Shown one piece after another: positions 50,070 through 59,050 of a stretch of DNA of 64,000 nucleotides (positions within the stretch are counted from its first letter, which is position 1; each line of letters begins with the position of its first letter). A program made the position numbers and the translations under genes. Source of the stretch: CAZAZQ01 sp964489705 (GTDB lineage: Bacteria; Zixibacteria; MSB-5A5; GN15; FEB-12); the NCBI GenBank assembly GCA_964489705.1, contig CAZAZQ010000009.1, positions 85,915 to 149,914 on the forward strand, given 5' to 3'. The notes below the pieces were generated by a model. That model saw only the letters and a program-made list of their open reading frames with translations, made no database searches and had not been told where the DNA came from.

Positions 50070-51050
50070 TTATTCGGTATCCCGTATTTTCTTGGTTTCT
50101 TTTATCATGCCCATGAGTTTTTTCCGCATATCGCTGATTTCCTCTCGGACCGCCGTCAACCCTTCCGCCATAAAGCCCATCATGAACAGTCCCATGCCGA
50201 CCCCCATCAGGAGAATGACCAAATACAAAAGGGGGCGGTAACCTTCACCCACGACAAAGCGCAGGTAAAACGCCACCAGCCCGACCAGCAAACCAAGGAA
50301 AAAGCAAAATGAGCCGGTCACCCCGAAAAAGAGCAGCGGCTTGCGTAGGAAGGTGATTTGAAACTTCACCGCCAGCATATCCAGCACCCCGACCATTATC
50401 CGCCAGATGCCGGCAAACTTGGATTTCCCCCACTTACGGTCGTACAGCGGGATTTTCACTTCCGCAATGTGATACCCTTCGTTGGCGGCAAGGACGACCA
50501 AATACCGGTGCCAGTCCCGACGCAGGAAAATATGCTCCACCACTTCCCGGCGGAACGCCTTGACCGAGTTCAAATCATGCACCTTGAGGTTGAATATCTT
50601 TCGGGAGACCCAGTTGTAGATGGTCGAGACAAGTTTCTTTTCGTACTTCCCCTGTTTCCAGCCGGTGCACAAGTCCGCTCCGTCCAAGACCGGTTGCACA
50701 AGGGTGGGAATGTCTTCCGGCAGGTACTGCAAATCCGCCGGGTAGAAAACGAAAACTTCCCCTTCAGCGATAGCAAACCCCGTCAGCAAGGCTTCCGTCA
50801 AGCCGCGGTTCCGTTGGTGGGTGGCGTACTTGATGAACGGATATTTTTGGGCGGCTTCTTTTATTCTTTCCAATGTCCCGTCGGTGGAGCCGTCGTCGAC
50901 GTAGACAAGTTCTCCTTCGAAGGGAGCGGTTTTCAGCATTTCGGCAAACCGGCGGCAGAACTCCTCGATGTTTCCCTCTTCGTTCATCGCCGGGACGATG
51001 GTGGACACCAACGGCTTACCGGAAGATTGAGACATTGGCTGAGCGGTCAA
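50070..51050 (-). CDS. Family 2 glycosyltransferase with C-terminal membrane helices (GtrB/DPM-like)
   Basis: The 326-residue protein has VSTIVPAMNEEGNIEEF, YVDDGSTDGTLERI and FYPADLQYLPED (DXD-like), then two C-terminal helices (LLFFGVTGSFCFFLGLLVGL and LLYLVILLMGVGMGLFMMGF). This is the ArnC/GtrB layout that attaches a sugar to undecaprenyl phosphate at the inner membrane. I use the TTG at 51050 because AAGGAAG lies 6 nt upstream; an ATG at 51035 has none. It is the first complete gene of the cluster. Confidence 0.87.
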   Translation of the reverse strand: MTAQPMSQSSGKPLVSTIVPAMNEEGNIEEFCRRFAEMLKTAPFEGELVYVDDGSTDGTLERIKEAAQKYPFIKYATHQRNRGLTEALLTGFAIAEGEVFVFYPADLQYLPEDIPTLVQPVLDGADLCTGWKQGKYEKKLVSTIYNWVSRKIFNLKVHDLNSVKAFRREVVEHIFLRRDWHRYLVVLAANEGYHIAEVKIPLYDRKWGKSKFAGIWRIMVGVLDMLAVKFQITFLRKPLLFFGVTGSFCFFLGLLVGLVAFYLRFVVGEGYRPLLYLVILLMGVGMGLFMMGFMAEGLTAVREEISDMRKKLMGMIKETKKIRDTE

Positions 51051-51289
51051 GAGCTGCTTCCTTTTCTTTCGTGGTTTTCACTCCGCATCCTTTGACGGAG
51101 CGATAGTTCCCTTATCTTTTCTGTCTCGTTTTCTTGTGCGGTCTTTTCCTTTGTTTTCGACCGAAAAAGCCGAAAGGTTCAATACCGGCTATAAGATGCC
51201 ACGATATCCGGTAAAACTCAACCGCTTTTTTTAGGGGAAAGGCTTGGAGGTATTTGGCTGTAACCGGGGAGAGTAGTAGAGAATCAAAA

Positions 51290-51304
51290 GTAGGCAAAGT
51301 CTCG
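51290..51304. repeat. Truncated type b repeat entering the assembly gap
   Basis: GTAGGCAAAGTCTCG is the left half of the type b palindrome (compare 24684-24710) and stops exactly at the first N. Confidence 0.55.
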
Positions 51305-51404
51305 NNNNNNNNNNNNNNNNNNNNNNNNNNNNNNNNNNNNNNNNNNNNNNNNNNNNNNNNNNNNNNNNNNNNNNNNNNNNNNNNNNNNNNNNNNNNNNNN
51401 NNNN
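51305..51404. other. Assembly gap (100 N)
   Basis: Exactly 100 N, the conventional placeholder for a scaffold gap of unknown size. Coding frames that appear to run across it are artefacts. Confidence 0.98.
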
Positions 51405-51507
51405 GCGCGAAAAAGAAAGAGAAGATAAGAATTGTCATAAGGGCAAGAAAAAGCAATATTTCGTGAAACTTTATGTGAACAATTTGGTTTTTTTTCAATT
51501 TAGACAT
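51405..51507 (-). CDS. N-terminal fragment of a possible membrane protein, cut by the gap
   Basis: An ATG at 51507 opens a frame of about 34 codons before the gap. It encodes MSKLKKNQIVHIKFHEI followed by a hydrophobic run (LLFLALMTILIFSFFFA), which looks like the first transmembrane helix of a membrane protein. It has the same strand as the glycan cluster, so it could be a polymerase or glycosyltransferase starting that operon. No strong Shine-Dalgarno is visible. The rest is missing. Confidence 0.35.
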
Positions 51508-51616
51508 AGAAAGAGAATATGGGTTGTTTTAGTACCTTTTATCGTGTTGATTGAACAGCCTGCCCGTTGAAAAGAAAAAAGTCCGCAGGCGATAAAAAGC
51601 GTGAAGGAGGAAATCC

Positions 51617-53914
51617 TTGGAAATTCTGGCGTTGATTGATATGGTTCGAAATTACAAAGAGAAAAAGAAGAAGCCCGCCCTCAAAGATGATCAACCCCTG
51701 AAAGAATACAGCGGGAAAACCCCGGCACAGTTGAAGCGGATGTTCCGCTCCATGTTGTTGGCGCGCCGCATCGAACGGGAAGAAAAGTTGCTGCTGCGTA
51801 AAGGCTACAACCGGTTTTTCATCGGTTGCGGCGGGAAAGAGCTTATCGACGTTTGTTTGGCGGACGCCTTGCGGGATAATGACCCGTTTGTCGGGTATTA
51901 CCGCAACAAAGCTTTTGATGTTCACCGCGGTGCGGAGATTTGGGAAAAAATGCTGGAAGCCATCGGCGACAGCCGAGGGCAGGTCGGCGGACTGCAAATT
52001 CCCGCTCACCCCGCCTATCCCCAACTGGCGGTGCTCCCCCAAGCCTCCCCGACCGGCTCACACGCTTTGGAAGCGGCAGGATTGGGCGTGGCGCTGGTAC
52101 ATCCGCTGCCTATCTCGGAACAATCTTTCTTTCCCAAGGGTGCTTACCCCAGCGACGCCGTGACGCTGTGTAGTATCGGGGAAGGCTCGACCTCTTCGCC
52201 GGAGTTTGCCCGGGCGGTATTCTACTCGGTCTTCAAAAAGACCCGTAACATCTTTGCCGTCTATAACTGCGGCTGGGCGATATCCGTGTCAGTCGAGGAG
52301 CAATTCCCGGAGGGCGACCCGACGACGCCGTTTGAAGGGTTTCAACGTTTCGGTTTGAAAATCATGCAGGTCGACGGGACGGAGATAAAGGATTCTTTAG
52401 CCAAAGTTGCCGAAGCGGTCGAGTACAGCCGTTCGGGCAAGGGTCCGGTCTTGATGAACGTCCGCGTTACCCGCGAGGGCTCCCACTCCGGCTCGGACGA
52501 TCAGTCGTTCTACATGGATCCCGAAGAACAACAATGGCACACCAACAACGACTGCATCTTGAAAGCCAGTAACACGCTGATTGAAGACGGCATTTTGACG
52601 CCGAAGGAAGTCGGCGAGATGTGGGACGAACTTGACAAAGAAGTCTCCGAATTGTCGGCAAAGGCGGTTTCGACCTTTGTCCCCAAGACGACGGAGTTCA
52701 TTCAAGAACGGGTGTATGCGTACGATTTCGAAAAGACGCAGGAAACCTGGCGGAAATACCGGGAGGCGTCCCGGGTTGACCGGGCGGCGAAGTTCAAAGA
52801 GTACCATGAAAAAGGCTACTACTCGACTCCTGAGCTGCCGGAAAATGTCGGACCGATGACGATGCGTTTTGCCATCAACTACACGCTCTTTGACCTTTTC
52901 CAGATGACGGAGGATGTACTTCTTTTCGGGGAGGATGTGGCTGATTTTTCCGGTCACCTGGTGCACGAGAAAGAAAAACAGCTTCAGTTGCGGGGCAAGG
53001 GCGGGGTCTTCTTGGTGACCAAGAACCTCCAACGTGAGTTCGGCTACGAGCGGTGTTTCAATACGCCGCTGGACGAAGCGGGGATCTTGGGACAGGCAAT
53101 CGGGCATTGTTATCAAGGGCGACGTCCTATTCCCGAGATACAATTTTTGGATTATATGTCACCGGCGTACCAAGTGTTGAAAGACCGGATTTGTACCACT
53201 TACCAGCGTTCCAATCGCCAATGGACGATGCCGATGGTCATTCGCACCACCTACGGCGGTTATAAGCAGGGAGCGGGAGCGTTCTGGCATTCGGAAGCGA
53301 ATTTGGGGACGTGGATGAACATTCCCGGCTTGCTGATAGCGGTTCCGTCCAATGCCTACGATGCCGCCGGACTGCTCAAAACGGCGTGGGCGTCTGATGA
53401 TCCGGTGCTCTTTTGCGAATCGGTGGCGATTTATAATCGCCGGGATTGGGAGGGGGTACCCGTTGAGACGCCGGTACCGCCGATTGACGAGCTGATTCCG
53501 TTCGGTGTGGCGAAAGTGTACGATGAGGAAAACCGCGACATCGGTATCATTACCTATGGCGCCACGGTGCATATCTGCCGCAAGGCGTCGGAGGTGCTTG
53601 CCGAGCGCGGCATTCATGTTCGCATCGTCGATTTGCGAACGGTCAAGCCGATGGATGAAGAGACGATTATCAAAACCGCTCAAGAGTGCGGCAAGGTGCT
53701 CATCGTGACCGAAGATCGTTTCCACGGCGGCGCCGCTCCGACCATTGCGTCGGTTATCACCCGCGCCGAGGGGTTGTTCCATTTGGAAGCGCCGGTAAAG
53801 TTGGTCACGGCGATTGACGCCCGTGTGGCGTACGGTGTGGACGGGGACAACGCCTGCTTGCCGACGGTCGAGAAAGTCGTTACGGCTGCAGAAGAACTAC
53901 ACCGAAATTATTAG
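51617..53914 (+). CDS. Fused alpha-beta E1 subunit of a 2-oxoacid dehydrogenase (ThDP-dependent)
   Basis: The 765-residue protein joins E1-alpha (about 25-370) and E1-beta (about 405-765), usually separate genes. The alpha part has the thiamine-diphosphate site in GEGSTSSPEFARAVF and NCGWAISV. The beta part has LFGEDVADFSG, NTPLDEAGILGQAIG, PEIQFLDYMSPAYQ, AVPSNAYDAAGLLK and VDLRTVKPMDEETI. The sequence best resembles branched-chain 2-oxoacid dehydrogenase E1. It decarboxylates a 2-oxoacid and transfers the acyl group to an E2 lipoyl domain; E2 and E3 are not nearby. The TTG start has a perfect AAGGAGG six nt upstream. Confidence 0.88.
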   Translation: MEILALIDMVRNYKEKKKKPALKDDQPLKEYSGKTPAQLKRMFRSMLLARRIEREEKLLLRKGYNRFFIGCGGKELIDVCLADALRDNDPFVGYYRNKAFDVHRGAEIWEKMLEAIGDSRGQVGGLQIPAHPAYPQLAVLPQASPTGSHALEAAGLGVALVHPLPISEQSFFPKGAYPSDAVTLCSIGEGSTSSPEFARAVFYSVFKKTRNIFAVYNCGWAISVSVEEQFPEGDPTTPFEGFQRFGLKIMQVDGTEIKDSLAKVAEAVEYSRSGKGPVLMNVRVTREGSHSGSDDQSFYMDPEEQQWHTNNDCILKASNTLIEDGILTPKEVGEMWDELDKEVSELSAKAVSTFVPKTTEFIQERVYAYDFEKTQETWRKYREASRVDRAAKFKEYHEKGYYSTPELPENVGPMTMRFAINYTLFDLFQMTEDVLLFGEDVADFSGHLVHEKEKQLQLRGKGGVFLVTKNLQREFGYERCFNTPLDEAGILGQAIGHCYQGRRPIPEIQFLDYMSPAYQVLKDRICTTYQRSNRQWTMPMVIRTTYGGYKQGAGAFWHSEANLGTWMNIPGLLIAVPSNAYDAAGLLKTAWASDDPVLFCESVAIYNRRDWEGVPVETPVPPIDELIPFGVAKVYDEENRDIGIITYGATVHICRKASEVLAERGIHVRIVDLRTVKPMDEETIIKTAQECGKVLIVTEDRFHGGAAPTIASVITRAEGLFHLEAPVKLVTAIDARVAYGVDGDNACLPTVEKVVTAAEELHRNY

Positions 53915-53939
53915 TCCTAATTTGCAGGAATGAAGTATG

Positions 53940-53976
53940 AAGTGACCGACGGAGAAAATCCGCCGGTCACTTTTAC
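53940..53976. terminator. Bidirectional terminator between the E1 and peroxiredoxin genes
   Basis: A 14-nt arm starting AAGTGACCG (53940-53953) pairs with 53959-53972 with one mismatch, followed by TTTACTTTT. It separates convergent genes. Confidence 0.75.
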
Positions 53977-53988
53977 TTTTGAAAACGG

Positions 53989-54693
53989 TTATTGTTTCGG
54001 TTTCCAGACTTCCCACACTTTGCCGACCAAGTCCGGACCGGGCTTGAGGGTAGGTAAACCGGGTTGCCATTCGGCGGGGCAGGCTTCGGCGCCTTTGGTG
54101 TGTCGCACCAGTTGGAAGGCTTTTACCTGCCGGATGGTTTCTTCGATGTTTCTTCCCACCGGCGGAGTGAGAATTTCCATCGCTTGGATGACGCCGTCGG
54201 GGTCGATGATGAATCGTCCGCGAATATCCACGCCGCTTCCTTCGTCGTAGACGCCGTAAGTGCGTCCCAGATGTCCACCGGCATCGGAGAGCATGGGGAA
54301 GGGAATGCCGCCGTCAACCATTTTGGAGAGCTCTTCTTCGTCCCAGATTTTGTGGACAAAGACCGAGTCGACAGAGCAGGAAAAGACGTGAATGTCAAGC
54401 TCCTGGAGCTTGGCATACGAGGCAGCGACCGCTGCCAATTCGGTGGGTCATACGAAAGTGAAATCGCCGGGGTAGAAGCAGAGCAGCACCCAGTGCCCGA
54501 GCGAATCGGAGAGTTTGACGTTGGTAAATTTCCCCTGGTGGTATGCCGGGGCTTCGAAATCAGGGGCTTTTTGTCCGGCACGAACTGACATTTCCATAGC
54601 CTCCTTGTGAGTGGGTTCTTCAACGGGAGCTTCGTGCACCGGCTGACCGAGCAACTTCCCGGTCGGACGAGCACATCCGATACTTTCAGCCAT
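53989..54693 (-). CDS. Selenocysteine-containing 2-Cys peroxiredoxin
   Basis: Two open frames, 54693-54451 and 54447-53989, are in the same frame and separated by a single TGA (54450-54448). Read through, they give a 234-residue AhpC/Prx1-type protein. The TGA falls exactly at the peroxidatic residue: FYPGDFTFV-U-PTELAAV (position 82), where relatives have Cys. The resolving cysteine is Cys205 (EACPAEW). A SECIS-like hairpin follows the TGA, so I read it as selenocysteine, not a pseudogene. The enzyme reduces hydrogen peroxide with thioredoxin or a similar donor. AAAGGA precedes the ATG. Confidence 0.85.
54421..54450 (-). promoter_or_regulatory. Bacterial SECIS-like element after the in-frame TGA
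   Basis: After the TGA (54450-54448) and 11 nt comes GGCAGC-GGTC-GCTGCC (54436-54421), a perfect 6-bp stem with loop GGTC. The loop begins about 17 nt after TGA and resembles the GGTC-containing loop of the E. coli fdhF SECIS, as required for SelB binding. Confidence 0.75.
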
Positions 54694-54870
54694 ACGTTAT
54701 CCTTTCCGTTGATTGTTGAAGAAAAATAGCCCGCCTCTGAGGATTGTCAAGCGAAGGAGGGTATTTTTGTCCTTAATTGTCGGCAAGAGATGACGGTACA
54801 CCGAAAGCCGTACAACACTCTCTGACGTGTGAGCGGCAGACATTCTTCTGCTGGCGATAGGCGATAAGAC

Positions 54871-54899
54871 AAAGGCTGCCGAACGATGCGACAGCCTTT
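54871..54899 (-). terminator. Possible terminator hairpin of the porin gene
   Basis: AAAGGCTG and CAGCCTTT arms with a 13-nt loop, about 75 nt past the porin stop. Only a short T run follows on the minus strand. Confidence 0.4.
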
Positions 54900-54974
54900 G
54901 CCCACTGTGGAGGGAAAACAAATCTTGACGGTAATTCCCGCGCCGTTTTGCTTTCTGGGTAGGGTGGTCCCGCT

Positions 54975-56279
54975 TTAGTTGCCGAAACGAACCGTCGCCA
55001 TACTCCACACCCAGAAGCCGTTTTTCGGATCCGTCATACCGGCAAAAGATTCTTTGGGGATAAAGAAAGAAGTTCCAGCGGCAAAATTGACCCCGGCGAT
55101 ACGGGTAGTGGTAACCACGGCGTCGAACTCGATACCGACATCTTTGGTCAGGCTGGAGTCGATGGGGCTGATGTAATTCTGTGCGGTAGAGAAAAAGTGC
55201 AGGTCTCCTTTGACCGTCCAACCGGCAACCGGGTCGAATTTTCCGCGGAGTATGATATCTTGCAAACCTGCCCTGCCGGAGCCGAGGAAATAGTCCATGT
55301 AGCCGCGGAATTTGTGACCGGTGTAATAGAGGTTGTTGTACGCTTTGTACTTGGTGGTATCCGAGCCGTCGTCACCCGAGCTGTAATCGATAGCGGCGGC
55401 AAGGCGGGCGTGACGAGGACCGGGAAAATTGTAGCCAAGCTCGAAGGTGAAAAGGAAGGCGGCGATATCGACTTCCGAGGTAACCGTGTCGACCAGGAGA
55501 GTGTCGTCTGCCCATTCCGGGGTGCCGGACGGCTGTTTGCCGAATTGATACACGGTGTTGAGCTCCATATCGAATCGTCCGGCTCGTCGCTGGTAGTACA
55601 TGCCGACGTTGGTGCGATCAAGTTTGTTGATGCCGGTGGCGTACCCGTTGGTATCGGCATCGTGCTCGATGAAGGCAAAGAGATCCAGTTTGCCCCTTTT
55701 GAGGGCTTTGATATTGATGTATCCGCCGTAGATATCAAAATCACGGTTGTAACCGGGATCTTGCAGTTCCAATGCCTTGAGGTGGAAGGCGGTGAAGGTG
55801 AATTTTTCTTGGGAGTACCACAGAGTGTAACCTTCCCACGCTCGCCCCACATTATGCCATCCGACCGCGCCGAAAATACGTTGGTTACCGCGGTTGAATT
55901 CGAACCGCCCGGCTTTAGCTCCCCATCCTTTCCCGAAGAGGTTATCGATTTGGAGGTACGCTTGGTGAATATCGATATTTTTGCTGTCTTCAAGGGTGCC
56001 GGAAGGAGCTTTCCCGAATTGATTGCGCCCTCCGATAATCCGGCTGTCTTGAATCTGCACAAAGGCGTGAGCGTTGTCGTTTACAAGCGCCTTGATACCG
56101 ACCCGGGTGCGAAGTTCTCCGAAAGCGTTTTTGGCGGCGGTGGAGTCGAAGCTTTTGTCGTCCAGTTGGGTACGCAGGCGTACTTCACCGTTGACGCTTA
56201 CTTTGCTCTCCGCCTCTGCCGAAGACATTCCTGTCAGCAACAAGATAGGAATGATAAGTACCTGGAGCAAACTTTTCAT
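54975..56279 (-). CDS. Outer-membrane porin (alginate-export-like)
   Basis: From the ATG at 56279 the protein has 434 residues with a signal peptide ending SSAEAE; AAGGAG lies seven nt upstream. The family segments VNGEVRLRTQLDD, FGELRTRVGIKALVNDNAHA, VQIQDSRIIG, KAGRFEFNRGNQRIFGAVGW and YTLWYSQEKFTFTAFHLK match the alginate_exp/OprO-type 16-18-strand barrels. It probably allows passage of small anionic or sugar solutes through the outer membrane. The substrate is unknown; no alginate genes are present. Confidence 0.83.
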   Translation of the reverse strand: MKSLLQVLIIPILLLTGMSSAEAESKVSVNGEVRLRTQLDDKSFDSTAAKNAFGELRTRVGIKALVNDNAHAFVQIQDSRIIGGRNQFGKAPSGTLEDSKNIDIHQAYLQIDNLFGKGWGAKAGRFEFNRGNQRIFGAVGWHNVGRAWEGYTLWYSQEKFTFTAFHLKALELQDPGYNRDFDIYGGYINIKALKRGKLDLFAFIEHDADTNGYATGINKLDRTNVGMYYQRRAGRFDMELNTVYQFGKQPSGTPEWADDTLLVDTVTSEVDIAAFLFTFELGYNFPGPRHARLAAAIDYSSGDDGSDTTKYKAYNNLYYTGHKFRGYMDYFLGSGRAGLQDIILRGKFDPVAGWTVKGDLHFFSTAQNYISPIDSSLTKDVGIEFDAVVTTTRIAGVNFAAGTSFFIPKESFAGMTDPKNGFWVWSMATVRFGN

Positions 56280-56479
56280 AGAATTTCTCCTTTCTTGCAA
56301 TGTTGCCGGTTTTTTCGTCCCTGCCGACGGGGAGACCGGCGCTTTTCCGTCGGCTGGATGAAATCATAGAATGTCACAAACGAAAATGCAAGTCAAATTT
56401 GACCTTGTTTTACCACGTTAACCGGGTATCCGGGGTGAAGGAGAAAGCTGATAAATTTGCGGCATTTTGTCGGCGTTTC

Positions 56480-56508
56480 TTGACAGATTCGCATCTCCCG
56501 TCTTTATT
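56480..56508 (+). promoter_or_regulatory. Sigma-70-type promoter of argF
   Basis: TTGACA (56480-56485), a 17-nt spacer and TTTATT (56503-56508). The predicted leader is about 45 nt. Confidence 0.5.
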
Positions 56509-56558
56509 CCCCTGAGTTTTAAGACCTTTTGAGATACGATAACCAGTAAGGAGGTTGT

Positions 56559-57464
56559 ATGCCCAGATCACTTTGCAAAATTACCGATTTGACCGCCGAT
56601 GAAGTGCGCGAAATCTTCGATTTATGTGCGAAAATGAAAAAAGGAGAAATATCTCCTCGTCCTCTTGAGGGAAAGTCCGCCGCCTGTATTTTTACCAAAG
56701 AATCTCTGCGCACGCGGATTTCTTTCGAAGTCGGCATCAACGAGTTGGGCGGACATGCCATTTACGTGACCGGCAACGAAATCAAGCTGGGACAGCGGGA
56801 AAGCATCGCCGATGCGGCGCGGGTGTTGTCGCGGTATGTGGGTTTGATTATGATACGAACCTTTGCCCAATCCGATGTGGAAGAGCTGGCGAAATATGCC
56901 TCGGTGCCGGTCATCAACGGCTTGACCGATTTGGTTCATCCCTGCCAGATTCTGGGGGACTACTTTACCATTTTGGAACATCTGGAACCAAAAGAACGAT
57001 ATAAAGTTGCCTACGTAGGAGACGGGAACAACATCACCAACAGCTGGCTGAATTTGGCGTCTCTCATTCCGCTGGATTTTCGGATCGGTACGGCCGAGGA
57101 TTGCCAGCCCGATCCGGAGATTATCGCTCAAGCGAAAGCCAATCCCCAAAGCCGGGTTTTAGTCACCGACGATCCTAAAGAAGCGGTTGCCGATGCCGAT
57201 GTAGTCTATACAGATGTTTGGGCTTCTATGGGGCAAAAACATCTTGCTGAAGAAAAGGCAGAAAAGTTAAGGAAATATCAACTGAATAGCTCACTATTGG
57301 CGGTTGCGAACCCGAAGGCGATTGTAATGCACTGTTTACCGGCGGAACGAGGACGTGAGATAACCGATGAGGTCATGGACGGACCGCAGTCGGTCGTCTT
57401 CGATCAGGCGGAGAACAGACTGCATATTCAAAAGGCAATCATGACCTTCCTTTTGAATCACTGA
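56559..57464 (+). CDS. argF: Ornithine carbamoyltransferase
   Basis: The 301-residue protein carries the carbamoyl-phosphate motif SLRTR (49-53, in the common STRTR variant), HPCQ (127-130), and the ornithine-side motifs DVWASMGQ (219-226) and HCLP (258-261). It converts ornithine and carbamoyl phosphate to citrulline in arginine synthesis. The HCLP cysteine and the SMGQ loop distinguish it from aspartate carbamoyltransferase. An acetyl- or succinyl-ornithine-specific variant cannot be fully excluded. AAGGAGG precedes the ATG. No other arg gene is nearby. Confidence 0.92.
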   Translation: MPRSLCKITDLTADEVREIFDLCAKMKKGEISPRPLEGKSAACIFTKESLRTRISFEVGINELGGHAIYVTGNEIKLGQRESIADAARVLSRYVGLIMIRTFAQSDVEELAKYASVPVINGLTDLVHPCQILGDYFTILEHLEPKERYKVAYVGDGNNITNSWLNLASLIPLDFRIGTAEDCQPDPEIIAQAKANPQSRVLVTDDPKEAVADADVVYTDVWASMGQKHLAEEKAEKLRKYQLNSSLLAVANPKAIVMHCLPAERGREITDEVMDGPQSVVFDQAENRLHIQKAIMTFLLNH

Positions 57465-57517
57465 CGTCGGCGGGGGGTGACCAAAAATAGGGGCTATGAA
57501 CGGAAAGGAGACGCATA

Positions 57518-58375
57518 ATGCGTACGAACAAGCTTGTTCTCATTTTGGGTGTCACCCTCCTTGCCGGGCTGTTGGTCATGTTTGCGGGGTGCGGTTCTGA
57601 TGATGACAAATCAACAGGCAGCACCGTCAACTACAACGATCCGGAATTCTTGGTCGTTCAAGAGGAAGTCGACCACTTTGTCGACTCGACCCTCAGCTTC
57701 TTCAACAACGGCTTGGGGAATATCTACAGCTTAGCTACCGATACCTTGGTGGATCCGATTTACTACGGTCCCGGTCCCGGTGACTTCGACTCGACGAAAG
57801 ACTCCGCCAGCGCCACCTACAACAACGGTTGGCATGTTATTTACTTCTCTCTCCACCGCACGGAATACAACGCCATCATGCGCGATTCCATCCAGTTCAT
57901 CAAAGACGGACAGCCTCAACAGACCGCGACCGACTTGGAAAGCATGTACTATCGCCACTTCTGGTGGTATGACCATGTTGACACGATGGTGACTCACACC
58001 TCGTATTCCGGCACCAGCCGGTGTGATTTCACCGGTTTGAACACCCAGCAGGCGACCATCAGCGGCAGCAACGAGATGAATATCCACTCCAAGTTCGTCT
58101 CGAACGACTCCACCGTGTGGAGAGATATGACCATTTCGGCGACCTTGACGGGTATTACCATTGACAAAACTCCGCAGGGATGGGCGCAAGGATGTCCGAG
58201 TTCCGGTTCGATTTCCGCCGATTTTGTGATGGTGTATCAGAAAGGCACGGCGGCGCCGGATACCACCACCTGGACGGTCTCGATTACCTTCACCGACGGC
58301 AGCATGTCGGCGGTTGTCAGCCATGGCGGTACGACCTGGACATACGATTCCCAAATTTGTACACCTCCATTGTGA
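57518..58375 (+). CDS. Lipoprotein, unknown function (paralogue of 7169-8110)
   Basis: The 285-residue protein has a lipobox, MFAGC, followed by GSDDDKSTGS, the same style of acidic linker as the lipoprotein at 7169. The mature part is beta-rich with many Asp, Thr and Tyr; no enzyme motif is seen. The C-terminal segment (QGCPSSGSISADFVMV, TWTVSITFTDGSMSAVV) parallels that of the 7169 protein. GAAAGGAG precedes the ATG. It lies 53 nt after argF and ends at a strong terminator. Confidence 0.75.
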   Translation: MRTNKLVLILGVTLLAGLLVMFAGCGSDDDKSTGSTVNYNDPEFLVVQEEVDHFVDSTLSFFNNGLGNIYSLATDTLVDPIYYGPGPGDFDSTKDSASATYNNGWHVIYFSLHRTEYNAIMRDSIQFIKDGQPQQTATDLESMYYRHFWWYDHVDTMVTHTSYSGTSRCDFTGLNTQQATISGSNEMNIHSKFVSNDSTVWRDMTISATLTGITIDKTPQGWAQGCPSSGSISADFVMVYQKGTAAPDTTTWTVSITFTDGSMSAVVSHGGTTWTYDSQICTPPL

Positions 58376-58398
58376 GAAGCTCCGTAGCGTGGAGACAA

Positions 58399-58426
58399 AA
58401 GCCCGCCCACCGGCGGGCTTTTTTTT
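58399..58426 (+). terminator. Intrinsic terminator
   Basis: AAGCCCGCC and GGCGGGCTT form a 9-bp stem with a 4-nt loop and are followed by six more T. Confidence 0.92.
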
Positions 58427-58488
58427 GCTTTGGGCGGTGCCTGTACTTTCCGTTGACAGACAAAAGAGTTTTGGCGTTAATAGAAGGG

Positions 58489-58926
58489 ATGAAAGAAGTA
58501 GCCAAATATTCAAAGTGTTTTGTTTGCGGGGAGCACAACGAGTGCGGGCTGCAGGCGCATTTTTATTACGACGGCACCCAAGCCGTCACTGAGCTGACCG
58601 CCGCGGAGCGTTTCGAGGGATATCGGGGGATCTACCACGGCGGGATTCTCGCGACTCTCCTCGATGAGGTGATGATTAAGGCAATTTTAGCCCGTGATAT
58701 ATATGCCGTCACCGCTGAGATGTCCGTGCGCTTTCTCCATCCCGTCAAAGTCGGGGATACACTCAAGTTGGTCGGACGCATCACCAAGCAGAAGGGGAGG
58801 GTTTTCCTCACCGAGGGCTCAGCCCAAAGCCGTGACGGCGGTACCGTTTATGCCACCGCCACCGGCAAATATATCGAGGCATCGCCCGATATGCAGGAGC
58901 GCTTGCGGGAATCGGTCGAGAAATAG
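58489..58926 (+). CDS. Hotdog-fold thioesterase (PaaI-like)
   Basis: Starting at 58489 (AGAAGGG just upstream) the protein has 145 residues. It opens with the SKCFVCGEHNECGLQ motif common to this acyl-CoA thioesterase group. The catalytic helix segment GIYHGGILATLLDEVMIKAI contains the HGG and the acidic residue of the active site. The rest fits the 4HBT fold. It hydrolyses an acyl-CoA or aryl-CoA thioester; the substrate is unknown. The longer frame from 58180 lies within the previous lipoprotein and terminator and is not used. Confidence 0.88.
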   Translation: MKEVAKYSKCFVCGEHNECGLQAHFYYDGTQAVTELTAAERFEGYRGIYHGGILATLLDEVMIKAILARDIYAVTAEMSVRFLHPVKVGDTLKLVGRITKQKGRVFLTEGSAQSRDGGTVYATATGKYIEASPDMQERLRESVEK

Positions 58927-59050
58927 CTGTGCCTTCTCTTTCAGAAAAAGTGAAAGCGTTATCGTATTTCGCCGGGTCTGCCCCACGGGAAATTTACGTA
59001 TTTTATTCTAACACAACAAAATAAACCTCTCCGTCCATCAAGAGGCTCTT

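Noticed and set aside
51112..51507. A single ORF running through the N gap
   Set aside because: The gap length is arbitrary, so the frame across it is meaningless; only the short N-terminal part before the gap is kept, at low confidence.
54448..54450. Reading the TGA in the peroxiredoxin as a nonsense mutation (pseudogene)
   Set aside because: The rest of the frame is intact on both sides, the TGA is at the catalytic Cys position and a SECIS-like hairpin follows, so selenocysteine explains it better.
58453..58482. TTGACA-N18-TTAATA as promoter of the hotdog thioesterase
   Set aside because: It would start transcription at about the ATG and remove the good AGAAGGG Shine-Dalgarno. It may be chance.
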